From contig NZ_QCYM01000012.1 of the NCBI RefSeq assembly GCF_003075075.1, positions 1 to 64,000 of the forward strand: a stretch of DNA of 64,000 bases, read 5' to 3'. The position numbers were made by a program, and so were the translations under genes. Below, one piece after another: positions 25,592 to 35,108 of this stretch. Position 1 is the stretch's first letter, and every line of letters begins with the position of its first letter. The stretch is from Labrenzia sp. 011 (GTDB lineage: Bacteria; Pseudomonadota; Alphaproteobacteria; Rhizobiales; Stappiaceae). The notes under the pieces were generated by a model. It did no database searches and was not told where the DNA came from. It was given only the letters and a program-made list of their open reading frames with translations.

Positions 25592-26503
25592 ATGTCTGAT
25601 ACGTCTTCCCGCCGGTCCCATCAGGCCGCGCCGTCGCCCATTACCGCCTCCTTCGAGTTTTTCCCTCCCAAATCGGAAAAGATGGCCGACACGCTGTGGC
25701 AGACCGTGCAGCGCCTTGCGCCGCTGCGTCCGTCTTTCGTCTCCGTGACCTATGGCGCGGGCGGCTCCACGCGGGAGCGCACCCACAAGACGGTTGAACG
25801 GATCCTGAAGGAAACCGACCTTGACCCCGCAGCGCATCTGACCTGTGTCGGCGCGTCGCGGGACGAGGTCGATGCCATTGTGCGCGACTACTGGGAACTG
25901 GGCGTGCGTCATCTGGTTGCCCTGCGTGGCGATCCGCTGGAAGGCATCGGCACGCGCTATGTTCCGCACGAGCATGGCTATGCCTATGCTTCCGATCTGG
26001 TCGCCGGCATCAAGAAGATCGCCAATTTCGATGTCTCCGTGTCCGGTTACCCGGAAAAACACCCGGAAAGCGGCAGCTGGCAGAGCGAGATCGACAATCT
26101 GAAACGCAAGGTGGATGCGGGTGCCGACCGGATCATCACCCAGTATTTCTTCGACAATGACATGTTCGATGCCTATCTCGACAGGATCGCTGCCGCCGGG
26201 ATCAACATACCGGTGATCCCGGGGATCGTTCCGATCCACAATTTCGAGCAGACCATGGTGTTTTCGGCCAAATGCGGCACCTCGATCCCGCAGTGGCTGG
26301 CCCGGCGCTTTGCCGGTCTTGCCAACGATCCGGAAACCCGCAAGCTGGTCGGGGTCGCGGTTGCCTGTGAGCAGGTCATGGATCTGGTGGACCGGGGCAT
26401 CAACGATTTCCACTTCTACACCATGAACCGCGCCGACCTGACCTACGCCATATGCCACATGCTGGGGATGGGGAAACCCGCGCAGGAGGATCTCGCAGCC
26501 TGA
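25592..26503 (+). CDS. metF: 5,10-methylenetetrahydrofolate reductase
   Basis: Reduces 5,10-methylene-THF to 5-methyl-THF with FAD and NAD(P)H, supplying the methyl donor used by the following metH. The 303-aa TIM-barrel protein has FEFFPPKSEKM with the catalytic Glu. FVSVTYGAGGSTRERT, HLTCVGASRDEV, LVALRGDP and ADRIITQYFFDNDMF follow, all family landmarks. The start is fixed by one base of spacing after the regulator's stop, so the genes are translationally close. It lies in the operon under the palindrome at 24536. Confidence 0.96.
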   Translation: MSDTSSRRSHQAAPSPITASFEFFPPKSEKMADTLWQTVQRLAPLRPSFVSVTYGAGGSTRERTHKTVERILKETDLDPAAHLTCVGASRDEVDAIVRDYWELGVRHLVALRGDPLEGIGTRYVPHEHGYAYASDLVAGIKKIANFDVSVSGYPEKHPESGSWQSEIDNLKRKVDAGADRIITQYFFDNDMFDAYLDRIAAAGINIPVIPGIVPIHNFEQTMVFSAKCGTSIPQWLARRFAGLANDPETRKLVGVAVACEQVMDLVDRGINDFHFYTMNRADLTYAICHMLGMGKPAQEDLAA

Positions 26504-26778
26504 CGTCCGGCCCATGACAGCCCGTCTGCCGTGCCCCTGGGGTCGGCAGGCGATGCTGCGGCCACTGGGCGGACAGGATTGCGGCATGCGGAAGCTGACA
26601 GCATGAAGCCCGGCCCCGTCGCGGTGACGGAGGGCAGGGTAATGCAGTCAGCACCCGTCTTTACACCTACAAGCCGCGGGGCCGATTTTGCAGAACCGCC
26701 GCGGCCGTTGAAATACAAGGGCGCCAGCAGCAACAAGGCGCCAAGTCGACAAACCAGACTATCTGGAAGGAAATACCC
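26504..26778. other. Gap between metF and metH
   Basis: The 275-bp gap contains no convincing gene. I saw no SAM-II, SAH or cobalamin riboswitch signature and no second copy of the 24536 palindrome. Whether metH has its own promoter here is undetermined. Confidence 0.45.
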
Positions 26779-29700
26779 GTGATCAAGTCCGACGCCGTTG
26801 AGCGCCTCCGTGAGCTTGCCAGGAAACGCATTCTCGTGCTGGATGGCGCGATGGGAACGGAAATCCAGCTTCTGAAGCTGGACGAGGCGGCCTATCGTGG
26901 CGAGCGCTTTGCCGACTGGCCGAGCGACATCAAGGGCAACAACGATCTGCTCAGCCTGACCCAGCCCGATGCGATCCGCAAAATCCATGTGGCCTATCTG
27001 GAAGCCGGTGCGGATATCGTGGAGACCAACACCTTCTCCTCCACGACCATCGCGCAGGCCGATTACGGCATGGAAGAGCTGGCCTATGAGCTGAATTACG
27101 AAAGCGCCAGACTCGCCCGCGAGGCCTGCGACCAGGTCACCGCCGGCGATCCTTCCCGGCCGCGGTTCGTCGCCGGTGCCCTCGGCCCGACCAACCGCAC
27201 GGCATCGATCTCACCGGACGTGAACAACCCGGGCTACCGTGCTGTAAGTTTTGATGATTTGCGCATCGCCTATGCCCAGGCCGCACGCGGCCTGATCGCC
27301 GGTGGCGCCGATATCCTGCTTGTGGAAACCATTTTCGACACGTTGAACGCCAAGGCGGCTCTCTTCGCCATAGAAGAGGTGTTCGAGGAAACCGGCAAGG
27401 CCCTGCCGGTGATGATTTCCGGTACGATCACCGATCTCTCCGGCCGCACGCTGTCCGGTCAGACGCCGGAGGCGTTCTGGAACTCGGTTCGCCACGCCAA
27501 TCCGCTCAGCATCGGCCTCAACTGCGCGCTCGGCGCGAAGGAAATGCGCGCCCATGTGGATGAACTGGGCCGGATCGCCGATACGCTGGTCTGTGCCTAT
27601 CCGAATGCGGGCCTGCCCAATGAATTCGGCGAATATGACGAAAGCCCGGAGCATATGGCCGGACTGGTCGGCGAATTCGCCTCCGCCGGGCTGGTGAACA
27701 TTGTCGGCGGCTGCTGCGGAACCACACCTGCCCATATCCGGGCGATCGCCGAGGCGGTCGCGGACCAGGCTCCGCGCGTCATCCCGGAAATCGAGCGCCA
27801 CATGCGGCTGTCGGGGCTCGAGCCGTTCGTGGTCACGAAGGAAACCAATTTCGTCAATGTGGGCGAGCGGACCAACGTCACCGGCTCGGCCCGCTTCCGC
27901 AAGCTGATCAAGGAAGACGATTACGCCGCCGCACTGGAGGTTGCCCGCCAGCAGGTGGAAAACGGTGCCCAGATCATCGACGTCAACATGGACGAGGGGC
28001 TTCTGGACTCCGAGGAGGCCATGGTCACCTTCCTCAACCTGGTCGCCGCCGAGCCGGATATCGCCAAGGTCCCGGTGATGATCGACAGCTCCAAATGGAG
28101 CGTCATCGAAGCGGGCCTCAAATGTATCCAGGGCAAGGGGGTGGTGAACTCCATCTCCATGAAGGAAGGCGAGGAAGCCTTCATCGAGCAGGCGAAACTC
28201 GTTCGCCGCTACGGCGCTGCCGTGGTGGTCATGGCCTTCGACGAAAAGGGCCAGGCGGACAGTTTCGAGCGCAAGACCGAGATCTGTGCGCGCTCCTACA
28301 AGCTGTTGACGGAAGAAATCGGCTTTCCGCCGGAAGACATCATCTTCGATCCGAATATCTTCGCCGTGGCGACCGGCATCGAGGAGCACAACAACTACGG
28401 CGTCGACTTTATCGAAGCGACCGGCTGGATCCGCGAGAACCTGCCCCATGCGCATGTCTCGGGCGGCGTGTCGAACCTCAGCTTCTCGTTCCGCGGCAAT
28501 GAAGCCGTGCGCGAGGCGATGCATTCGGTGTTTCTCTATCACGCCATTCAGCGCGGCATGGACATGGGCATCGTCAATGCCGGTCAGCTCGCGGTCTACA
28601 ACGATCTCGACACGGAACTGCGCGAGCTTTGCGAAGACGTGGTGCTGAACCGCCGCGACGATGCCACGGACCGCATGCTGGAAGCGGCGGAGCGCTGGAA
28701 AGGCGAGGGCGGCCAGAAGCGGGAAGCCGATCTCACCTGGCGCACCTGGGACGTTGCCAAGCGCATGGAGCATGCGCTGGTGCACGGCATTGCCGACTAT
28801 GTGGAAGAGGATACGGAAGAGGCGCGACAGTCCTTCGACCGGCCGCTGCACGTGATCGAGGGGCCGTTGATGGACGGCATGAATGTGGTTGGCGACCTGT
28901 TCGGCTCCGGCCAGATGTTCCTGCCGCAGGTCGTCAAATCGGCACGGGTGATGAAGAGGGCCGTCGCCTATCTGATGCCCTTCATGGAGAAGGAAAAGGA
29001 AGAGCTGGGGATCACCGGCCACTCCTCGAACGGCAAGATTCTGATGGCGACCGTGAAGGGCGATGTGCATGACATCGGCAAGAACATCGTCGGCGTCGTT
29101 CTCCAGTGCAACAATTTCGAGGTGATCGACCTCGGGGTGATGGTGCCGGCGGCAAAGATCCTGGAAACCGCGCGCGAGGAAAAGGTCGACATCATCGGGC
29201 TCAGCGGCCTGATCACCCCGTCGCTGGACGAAATGTGTCACGTGGCGGCCGAGCTTGAGCGGGAAGGCATGGACCTGCCGCTGCTGATCGGCGGTGCCAC
29301 GACGTCGAAGATCCACACGGCGGTGAAGGTCCATCCAAACTACAAGCGGGGGCAGGCGATCTATGTCACCGATGCCGGACGTGCGGTCGGTGTGGTCTCC
29401 AAGCTGATGAGCGAGGGAGGGCGTGAACCCTATTTTGCCGATATCCGCGTCGAATATGCGGATATCGCCGAAAAACACGCCGCCGGGCGGGGGGCGCAGA
29501 GGCGCAGCCCGCTTGCCACTGCCCGTGAAAATGCGTTCAAGGCCGACTTCGCGGGCAAGCCTCCCGTTGCGCCGAAAACACCGGGCAGCACGGTGTTCGA
29601 GGACTTTCCGCTGGAAGAGCTTGTACCGCTGATCGACTGGACGCCGTTCTTCTCGACATGGGAGATCAAGGGGCGCTATCCGGCGGTGTTGACCGACAAT

Positions 29701-30507
29701 CGTTACGGCCCGGCAGCGAAGGCGCTTTACGACGACGCGCGGCGGATGCTGGACGAGATCGTCGAGGGAAAACTGCTGACCGCGAGGGGCGTGGCCGCCT
29801 TGTGGCCCGCCAATGCGGATGGCGACGACATCCGCCTGTTCACCGATGAAAGCCGCTCCGACACCCTGGCGATGTTCCATACGCTGCGCCAGCAGATGGA
29901 GCGGAACGCCGGCGGGCGGGCCAATGTCGCCCTGAGCGATTTCGTGGCGCCGCAGGGCAGCGGCATAAACGACTGGATCGGTGGCTTCGCGGTCACCGCG
30001 GGACATGGTGAGGACGAGCTTGCCGCCCGCTATGCCCGGGAAGGGGATGACTACAACAAGATCCTCTCGCAGGCGCTTGCCGACCGGCTGGCGGAAGCCT
30101 TCGCGGAGAAACTGCACCAGATCGTGCGTACCGACCTGTGGGGCTATGCGGCGGATGAAAATCTCGCCGTGGAGGATATCATCGGCGAGAAATACCAGGG
30201 CATCCGCCCTGCCGCGGGCTATCCGGCCCAGCCGGACCATACCGAGAAGGACACGCTGTTCAAGTTGCTCGACGCGGAACGTCTGACCGGTATCCAGTTG
30301 ACCGAAAGCCGGGCGATGCTGCCCGGGTCGTCCGTTTCCGGCCTCTATTTCAGCCATGCGGACAGTCATTATTTCGGTGTCGGCAAGATCGAACGGGATC
30401 AGGTGGAAGACTATGCGGCGCGCAAGGGCTGGGATCTCGCCTATGCGGAACGCTGGCTGGCGCCTATCCTCAACTACGATCCGGCGCGGATGGTAGCAGC
30501 CGAATAG
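26779..30507 (+). CDS. metH: Cobalamin-dependent methionine synthase
   Basis: Transfers the methyl group of 5-methyl-THF to homocysteine. The 1242-aa product has all four modules. The homocysteine-binding barrel starts [13 protein letters not shown] and carries its zinc cysteines around NCALGA and GGCCGTTP (near 311-316). The pterin domain has [13 protein letters not shown]. The cobalamin domain has [11 protein letters not shown] near residue 760 as the B12-binding DxHxxG. The C-terminal SAM-binding reactivation domain includes [15 protein letters not shown]. The start is GTG, supported by GGAAGGA upstream. A strong terminator follows. The protein looks complete and functional. Confidence 0.97.
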   Translation: MIKSDAVERLRELARKRILVLDGAMGTEIQLLKLDEAAYRGERFADWPSDIKGNNDLLSLTQPDAIRKIHVAYLEAGADIVETNTFSSTTIAQADYGMEELAYELNYESARLAREACDQVTAGDPSRPRFVAGALGPTNRTASISPDVNNPGYRAVSFDDLRIAYAQAARGLIAGGADILLVETIFDTLNAKAALFAIEEVFEETGKALPVMISGTITDLSGRTLSGQTPEAFWNSVRHANPLSIGLNCALGAKEMRAHVDELGRIADTLVCAYPNAGLPNEFGEYDESPEHMAGLVGEFASAGLVNIVGGCCGTTPAHIRAIAEAVADQAPRVIPEIERHMRLSGLEPFVVTKETNFVNVGERTNVTGSARFRKLIKEDDYAAALEVARQQVENGAQIIDVNMDEGLLDSEEAMVTFLNLVAAEPDIAKVPVMIDSSKWSVIEAGLKCIQGKGVVNSISMKEGEEAFIEQAKLVRRYGAAVVVMAFDEKGQADSFERKTEICARSYKLLTEEIGFPPEDIIFDPNIFAVATGIEEHNNYGVDFIEATGWIRENLPHAHVSGGVSNLSFSFRGNEAVREAMHSVFLYHAIQRGMDMGIVNAGQLAVYNDLDTELRELCEDVVLNRRDDATDRMLEAAERWKGEGGQKREADLTWRTWDVAKRMEHALVHGIADYVEEDTEEARQSFDRPLHVIEGPLMDGMNVVGDLFGSGQMFLPQVVKSARVMKRAVAYLMPFMEKEKEELGITGHSSNGKILMATVKGDVHDIGKNIVGVVLQCNNFEVIDLGVMVPAAKILETAREEKVDIIGLSGLITPSLDEMCHVAAELEREGMDLPLLIGGATTSKIHTAVKVHPNYKRGQAIYVTDAGRAVGVVSKLMSEGGREPYFADIRVEYADIAEKHAAGRGAQRRSPLATARENAFKADFAGKPPVAPKTPGSTVFEDFPLEELVPLIDWTPFFSTWEIKGRYPAVLTDNRYGPAAKALYDDARRMLDEIVEGKLLTARGVAALWPANADGDDIRLFTDESRSDTLAMFHTLRQQMERNAGGRANVALSDFVAPQGSGINDWIGGFAVTAGHGEDELAARYAREGDDYNKILSQALADRLAEAFAEKLHQIVRTDLWGYAADENLAVEDIIGEKYQGIRPAAGYPAQPDHTEKDTLFKLLDAERLTGIQLTESRAMLPGSSVSGLYFSHADSHYFGVGKIERDQVEDYAARKGWDLAYAERWLAPILNYDPARMVAAE

Positions 30508-30545
30508 GCCCTTGTAGAAAAACAGGCGACGTTCGGAACCTTTTT

Positions 30546-30581
30546 GGCCTTCCGTGGTTTTCCACGGGAGGCCTTTTGTTT
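30546..30581 (+). terminator. Intrinsic terminator after metH
   Basis: GGCCTTCCGTGG and CCACGGGAGGCC pair over 12 bp (one G-T) with a TTTT loop, followed by TTTTGTTTT. It closes the regulator-metF-metH transcript. Confidence 0.85.
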
Positions 30582-30631
30582 TCATGAGTAAAATAAATGT
30601 AGCTGCAAAATAAGACGTATTTTCGGCAAAA

Positions 30632-30669
30632 TGCACATAGTGCGCACTTGAAAAGTGCACAAAGTGCGC
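30632..30669. repeat. Direct repeat TGCACAwAGTGCGC, two copies 24 bp apart
   Basis: Copies at 30632-30645 and 30656-30669 differ at a single base, and an inverted GCACTT/AAGTGC lies between them. They lie just upstream of the FNR-like box and the small gene, so they may be a regulator binding array. Confidence 0.5.
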
Positions 30670-30674
30670 GTACA

Positions 30675-30687
30675 TTGATCTACATCA
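30675..30687. promoter_or_regulatory. FNR/FixK-like box
   Basis: TTGAT-CTAC-ATCA matches the FNR/FixK consensus TTGAT-N4-ATCAA except for its last base. It lies 40 bp before the start codon of the 47-codon gene at 30728. Binding is inferred only. Confidence 0.6.
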
Positions 30688-30727
30688 GAGGCTGTACCGA
30701 GTTTCCAAGCACCTGGAAGGAGAAAAA

Positions 30728-30871
30728 ATGACTGTGCACACAGCAAGACTTTTCCTGATGCATCACCGTCAGGATTACAAGAACGCCCATCAATCCCGGT
30801 TGCCGTCACGGCTTTACCAGAGCATCCGCAAGGCGCTCTTCAATCGTCAGGCGCCCGAGCAGGCTGCCTGA
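30728..30871 (+). CDS. Small basic protein of 47 residues, unknown function
   Basis: An ATG with an excellent site (GGAAGGAG, spaced 5-6 bases) opens a 47-codon frame starting MTVHTARLFLMHHRQDYKN and ending NRQAPEQAA. It is rich in His, Arg and Lys and has no membrane segment. It resembles no family I know. An FNR-like box and a direct-repeat pair lie upstream and an intrinsic terminator lies about 90 bp downstream. It is therefore a self-contained transcription unit, probably oxygen-responsive. Short genes of this size are often missed in annotation. Confidence 0.72.
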   Translation: MTVHTARLFLMHHRQDYKNAHQSRLPSRLYQSIRKALFNRQAPEQAA

Positions 30872-30961
30872 CAGGGATTTTATCCGCTTGGCCCCAATAA
30901 CAAGAAGATGACCCCTCAGTCGGACGTTTTCCATGCCCCGAACGTCTGCTTACCTTCAGAC

Positions 30962-30990
30962 AAAACCCGGTCTCGGCCGGGTTTTTTGTT
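30962..30990. terminator. Terminator between the small gene and the ArsR gene, probably bidirectional
   Basis: AAAACCCGG and CCGGGTTTT form a 9-bp stem with loop TCTCGG. Runs of T flank it on both strands. It can end the small gene on the plus strand and the ArsR-type gene on the minus strand. Confidence 0.82.
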
Positions 30991-31020
30991 GTTCTCGAGT
31001 CCGTCGGGCGTGATTTCCCT

Positions 31021-31710
31021 TCAAGGGGCCGGAAACAGCTTGTGAAGTTCCACATGGCCCCTGGGAGAAATGGTAACGACCCTGCTGCCGGCTTCGCGCC
31101 TCAGCCAGCCGTTGTCGCGAAACCGCTCCAGAAGTGCTGCCCCGAGACTGCCGGCAAGGTGATTGCGCCGCTCGCTCCAGTCGAGGCAGGCGCGGCAAAG
31201 CGGACGGCGGCTGGTGCCGAGAGCCTCCAGGTCGATGCCGAGGACGGAGACGAACTGTCTGCCGTCCGCCGTCAGGTCGAGTCCGCCCCTGTCAGCTGAT
31301 ACCCTAAGAAATCCCCGGGTCTGAATACTGTCGAACATCTGCACGGCCATATCACCGGCCAGATGGTCGTAACAGACGCGGGCTGCGCGCATGGCCGGGT
31401 CCTTCGGACCGGTACGGGTGCGCAGGTGCCCCTTTCGCGCGGCAAGCCCCATGAGCGCCTCCACGACCGTGCCGACATCCGGGCCGGCGAGGGTGAAATA
31501 ACGGTGCCGGCCCTGTCTGGCCTGGGTCAGAAGTCCGCCGTCCATCAGCTTCTTCAGGTGAGAACTGGCGGTCTGACTGGTGATTCCGGCCTCGGCGGCA
31601 AGTTCCGTCGCCGTCAGCGCCTTGCCGCTCATGAGCGCGCTCAAAATGTTGGCGCGGGCGGGATCGCCGATCAGCGACCCGATGCGGGCGATGTCCGGGC
31701 CATCCTTCAT
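31021..31710 (-). CDS. ArsR-family winged-helix regulator
   Basis: A 229-aa repressor-type protein. The ArsR domain covers about residues 1-85, with TATELAAEAGITSQTASSHLKKLMDGGLL as helix-turn-helix and QGRHRYFTL as the wing. A longer C-terminal domain follows, containing the cysteine pair CRACLDW and a second DNA-binding-like tail. A metal or thiol effector is possible but not shown. The start at MKDGPDIARIG is preferred over a longer reading with no family match. It diverges from the NIPSNAP-to-monooxygenase cluster 116 bp away, which it probably controls. Confidence 0.88.
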   Translation of the reverse strand: MKDGPDIARIGSLIGDPARANILSALMSGKALTATELAAEAGITSQTASSHLKKLMDGGLLTQARQGRHRYFTLAGPDVGTVVEALMGLAARKGHLRTRTGPKDPAMRAARVCYDHLAGDMAVQMFDSIQTRGFLRVSADRGGLDLTADGRQFVSVLGIDLEALGTSRRPLCRACLDWSERRNHLAGSLGAALLERFRDNGWLRREAGSRVVTISPRGHVELHKLFPAP

Positions 31711-31826
31711 CGGATTCCGGTCTTCGTGGGTCGGCTGTCTTTCATGGTTCGATCCTCGTCGAAGCATTGCTGTCGCTGACCATGGCACACGGGAGAGGTC
31801 AACGGCAACAGAAAGGCAAGACCGTC

Positions 31827-32159
31827 ATGATCACCTGCTTCATCCGCTACCACATAGATCCGGCGAAAAAGGCCGCCTTCGAGCATTATGCCCGCAACTG
31901 GGGGCAGGCGATTCCCCGCTGCGGAGCGGAGCTGATCGGCTATTTTTCCCCGCATGAAGGCTCGTCCACGCTGGCCTACGGGGTCTACTCCATCGAAAAC
32001 CTGGCCGCCTATGAGGCCTACAGGGCGCGGCTGGCCGCGGATCCGCTGGGGCAGGAAAACTACGCCTTCGCGCAATCGGAAAGATTCATCTTGCGGGAAG
32101 ACCGGACCTTCCTGAAACTGGCGTCCGCGCCGCATGCCGGAAAAAAGGGCAGTCGATGA
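31827..32159 (+). CDS. NIPSNAP-family protein
   Basis: A 110-aa dimeric alpha/beta-barrel-type protein. It begins MITCFIRYHIDPAKKAAFEHYARNWGQAIPRCGAELIGYF and carries LAAYEAYRARLAADP, typical of NIPSNAP proteins. Function is not established in bacteria, although the fold is shared with small ligand-binding and monooxygenase proteins. Its stop overlaps the ATG of the next gene by 4 bp. It is the first gene of the cluster divergent from the ArsR gene. Confidence 0.88.
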   Translation: MITCFIRYHIDPAKKAAFEHYARNWGQAIPRCGAELIGYFSPHEGSSTLAYGVYSIENLAAYEAYRARLAADPLGQENYAFAQSERFILREDRTFLKLASAPHAGKKGSR

Positions 32160-32500
32160 TAGCCGTGATATTCGAAGTCATTCCGCATGCGGAGAAAAAG
32201 CAGGCCTATCTCGACATGGCCGCAGCGATGCGATCCCTTGTCGACGAGATCGACGGCTTCCTGTCTGTCGAGCGTTTCCAGAGTCTGACCGATCCGGACA
32301 AGCTCCTGTCGGTCTCCTTTTTCCGGGACGAGGCCGCGCTGGAAGAATGGCGGAAGCTCACGCAGCACCGCAATGCGCAGAAGGCGGGGCGGACCAGCTA
32401 CATCCGGGATTACAGGCTCCGCGTGGCCCAGGTGCTGCGGGACTACGGCATGGAGGACCGGGATCAGGCCCCGGCCGACAGCCGCAGCGTGAACGGATAA
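32156..32500 (+). CDS. ABM-type (antibiotic biosynthesis monooxygenase) family protein
   Basis: A 114-aa ferredoxin-like dimeric barrel protein with IAVIFEVIPHAEKKQAYLDMAAAMRSLVDEIDGFLSVERFQSL and WRKLTQHRNAQKAG, as in ABM-domain proteins. Such proteins act as small cofactor-free oxygenases or as detoxification or heme-related proteins. The role here is unknown. The ATG overlaps the NIPSNAP stop, so the two related folds are co-translated. The exporter gene starts 10 bp downstream. Confidence 0.88.
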   Translation: MIAVIFEVIPHAEKKQAYLDMAAAMRSLVDEIDGFLSVERFQSLTDPDKLLSVSFFRDEAALEEWRKLTQHRNAQKAGRTSYIRDYRLRVAQVLRDYGMEDRDQAPADSRSVNG

Positions 32501-32509
32501 GCCACGCCC

Positions 32510-33430
32510 ATGCAAAACCGGTCGTTCGAATTTGCCCTGCTGGGCTGTCTCGCCCTTTTGTGGGGATCGTCCTATTTCTGGATTGCCCTGGCGCTGCCGA
32601 CCATCCCGCCGGCGACCCTGATTGCCATCAGGGTCCTGTCAGCGGCTGCCGCGCTGCTGGCGATCATGGCCGTGCGGGGCATTCGGATGCCGCTCGACGG
32701 CCGCAGCTGGCGCCTGTTCTTCATACAGTCAATGGTCAACAGCACAGGTCCCTGGCTCCTGCTGGCGTGGGGACAGCAATATGCGGGCACGGCGGTCTCC
32801 AGCGTCCTCAATTCCACTTCACCGCTGTGGGTGTTCGTTTTTTCCTGGTTGCTGGCTGGCGGCGGGCAGCGACCGGGCGGGCGGCAGCTTGCCGGTGTGC
32901 TGCTGGGTTTTGCCGGTATCATCCTGATCGTCGGCGTCAGCGCGCTGCAGGATCTGGGCCAGAACCTTGTTGCCCAGCTGGCGGTGCTGGCCGGTGCCGC
33001 GCTATACGGCATCGCGGCATTGCAGGGCAGGCGGTTCGCCGGAATGCCGCCGATCGTGACCGCAACCGGAACGCTGATCTGTTCCGCGCTCGTGCTCGTG
33101 CCGTTCAGTCTGGTGACAGAGCGCCCCTGGACGCTTTCGCCGGACATGACCGGGGTTGTCGCCGCCCTTGTTCTCGGTCTTGCCTGCACGGCACTGGCTT
33201 TCCTGATCTACTTCCGCCTGCTTTCGACGCTGGGGGCGATGGGGACGGCCAGCCAGGCCTATCTGCGCTCCGGGGTCGGTGTCTTTCTGGGGGTGGTATT
33301 CCTGTCGGAAAGACTGGAGCTGGAAACCTTTGCCGGAATCTGTCTTGCCATTTTCGGGGTTATTCTGATCAACTGGCCCAGGAAAGAGCAATCGCAAGTC
33401 ACGCCCCCCGTGGGCAAGGAGGTGCCATGA
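32510..33430 (+). CDS. EamA/DMT-superfamily transporter
   Basis: A 306-aa inner-membrane protein with about ten helices in two EamA repeats. The first starts FALLGCLALLWGSSYFWIALAL. The second contains GIAALQGRRFAG and ends FLGVVFLSERLELETFAGICLAIFGVILINW. Family members export amino acids, metabolites or drugs. The setting, beside small oxygenase-like proteins and a repressor, suggests efflux of a xenobiotic or its product. The stop overlaps the cupin start in ATGA. Confidence 0.92.
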   Translation: MQNRSFEFALLGCLALLWGSSYFWIALALPTIPPATLIAIRVLSAAAALLAIMAVRGIRMPLDGRSWRLFFIQSMVNSTGPWLLLAWGQQYAGTAVSSVLNSTSPLWVFVFSWLLAGGGQRPGGRQLAGVLLGFAGIILIVGVSALQDLGQNLVAQLAVLAGAALYGIAALQGRRFAGMPPIVTATGTLICSALVLVPFSLVTERPWTLSPDMTGVVAALVLGLACTALAFLIYFRLLSTLGAMGTASQAYLRSGVGVFLGVVFLSERLELETFAGICLAIFGVILINWPRKEQSQVTPPVGKEVP

Positions 33431-33849
33431 GTGTCCTGATCGTTTACGAGGCCGGATCCCGCCCGTCGCAAAAGGCGAATCCGGATTATTTCACCGGCTC
33501 GGTCTGGCAGGATCCCGTGATTCAGGCCCCAGCTCCGGCGAGTTTGCGCGCCCTCAAGGTGACTTTCGAACCCGGTGCGCGCACCAACTGGCATACGCAT
33601 CCGTTCGGCCAGACCCTGCAGGTCCTGGATGGCGCGGGGTTCATTCATGTGTGGGGACAGGAAAAGCTTTCCATCCTCCCCGGCGATGTGATCTGGATCC
33701 CGCCGGACGTCAAGCACTGGCACGGAGCGGGGCCGAATACCTGTCTCGTGCATCTGGCGATGCAGGAGGAACGCGAAGGCAGGGCGACCGAATGGCTCGA
33801 ACCGGTCGATGAGGCGACTTATGCCGGGGGGATCGAGGCGCGACGCTAG
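33427..33849 (+). CDS. Cupin-domain protein
   Basis: A 140-aa single-domain cupin. Motif 1 is [21 protein letters not shown] with the His-x-His and Gln/Glu metal ligands. Motif 2 is [18 protein letters not shown] with the third His. It resembles carboxymuconolactone-decarboxylase-associated or quercetinase-like cupins that bind Fe or Mn. The ATG overlaps the transporter stop and GGAGGTG precedes it. It is fourth in the ArsR-linked cluster. Confidence 0.9.
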   Translation: MSVLIVYEAGSRPSQKANPDYFTGSVWQDPVIQAPAPASLRALKVTFEPGARTNWHTHPFGQTLQVLDGAGFIHVWGQEKLSILPGDVIWIPPDVKHWHGAGPNTCLVHLAMQEEREGRATEWLEPVDEATYAGGIEARR

Positions 33850-33936
33850 ATTCCCCGTCACGTGGATTGAGCATATGCCCGATCCGTTGCTCTCCGAACA
33901 AAGGACAGGTGCCGTGTTGCCAGGAGAGCAAACTCC

Positions 33937-35079
33937 ATGAAAATTGCCATCGCAGGCGCGGGGATCGGCGGACTGGCCGCCGCCATCCTGATCTCGCGGC
34001 TCGGTCACGAGATTTCCGTCTTCGAGCAGTTTCACGAACCGGCACCGGTCGGGTCGGGACTGATGATCCAGCCGGTCGGCCTGGAGGTGCTGAAGCGCGC
34101 AGACGCCGCGGAGGCGGTCATGGCGCATGGGACGCCGATTGCGCGGATTCTCGGGCATTCGGCAACCTCCGGGCGCCGGGTGCTGGATGTGACCTATGGT
34201 GCGGTCTCAGGCCTGGGCATTCACCGTGCGGCGTTGTTTTCCGCTCTCCATGAGCGCGCGCGCCGTGTGAACCTCACCTGGCGAACCGGCCACAGGATCA
34301 GCGGACATGACGAGGGACGGCTGCAATTCGAGGACGGAACCGTCTCGGAGCGGTTCGATCTTGTCATCGACGCCTCCGGCGCCAATTCGGTGCTCTCGCC
34401 CCTGAAGCCGCGCACGCGGGCTTTCGGGGCCATCTGGGGAACCGTCGACTGGGTGCCCGGCGTTCTGCCGGACGATCACCTGTCGCAACGCTATCGCCGC
34501 GCCGACCGGATGATCGGCGTGCTGCCCATTGGCCGCATGCCCGGTGGCGACAGACGGAAGGCGGCGTTTTTCTGGTCGCTCAGGGCCGATGGCCATGGGG
34601 AATGGCTGAGACGGGGACTGGGGCACTGGAAAGACGAGGCATTGTCGCTCTGGCCGGAAGCCGGGCCGTTTCTCGATCAGATCACCGACCCGGACCAGAT
34701 GACCATGGCGTGCTACAGCCATGGTTCGCTCAAAAAGGTCTGGAGGGAGCGGATCGTCCATATCGGCGACGCAGCGCATCGTGCCAGCCCGCAGCTCGGA
34801 CAGGGCGCCAATATGGCGCTCCTGGATGCGGCGGCCCTGGCAAATGCCCTCGAGACGTTGCCACTCGACCAGGCGCTTGCCGCCTATGGTCGCGCGCGTC
34901 GCTGGCATGTGGGCATCTACCAGGCGATCAGCGGGATGTTCACGCCGGCCTATCAGAGTGACAGTCGCTGGTTGCCGGCGTTGAGAGACAATGTCCTTTT
35001 CCCGGTGAGCCGCATTCCGCCGGCGCCTGCGCTGCTCTCCCGCCTGATTTCAGGAACGCTGGTGCCGTCCGGACTCTGA
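33937..35079 (+). CDS. FAD-dependent aromatic-type monooxygenase
   Basis: A 380-aa class A flavoprotein monooxygenase. The dinucleotide motif IAGAGIGGLAAAILISRLG lies at residues 4-22, the DASGANS motif near 145-151 and the FAD-ribityl GDAAHRASPQLGQGANMALLDAAALANAL near 275-305. Substrates of the family are phenolic or heteroaromatic. It is separated from the cupin by about 87 bp and probably belongs to the same ArsR-controlled unit. Together with the EamA protein this looks like a small modify-and-export module. Confidence 0.9.
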   Translation: MKIAIAGAGIGGLAAAILISRLGHEISVFEQFHEPAPVGSGLMIQPVGLEVLKRADAAEAVMAHGTPIARILGHSATSGRRVLDVTYGAVSGLGIHRAALFSALHERARRVNLTWRTGHRISGHDEGRLQFEDGTVSERFDLVIDASGANSVLSPLKPRTRAFGAIWGTVDWVPGVLPDDHLSQRYRRADRMIGVLPIGRMPGGDRRKAAFFWSLRADGHGEWLRRGLGHWKDEALSLWPEAGPFLDQITDPDQMTMACYSHGSLKKVWRERIVHIGDAAHRASPQLGQGANMALLDAAALANALETLPLDQALAAYGRARRWHVGIYQAISGMFTPAYQSDSRWLPALRDNVLFPVSRIPPAPALLSRLISGTLVPSGL

Positions 35080-35108
35080 CCCTCCGGGCAGGTCTGCGGC
35101 TCCTGCCG

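Noticed and set aside
26504..26778. SAM-II, SAH or cobalamin riboswitch before metH
   Set aside because: None of the conserved cores was visible. The operon already has a regulator gene and operator upstream.
26531..26782. An 83-codon frame between metF and metH
   Set aside because: It has no family match and a weak start, and it ends on top of the metH ribosome-binding site. It looks like a chance open frame.
27211..30675. A reading frame of 1154 codons antisense to metH
   Set aside because: It mirrors a full-length, motif-complete metH and resembles no protein family. High-GC genes often leave the complementary frame open.
32134..33426. A long frame running through the ABM and EamA genes into the cupin
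   Set aside because: Only the part from ATG 33427 matches a family. The rest is an alternative frame of two well-supported genes.
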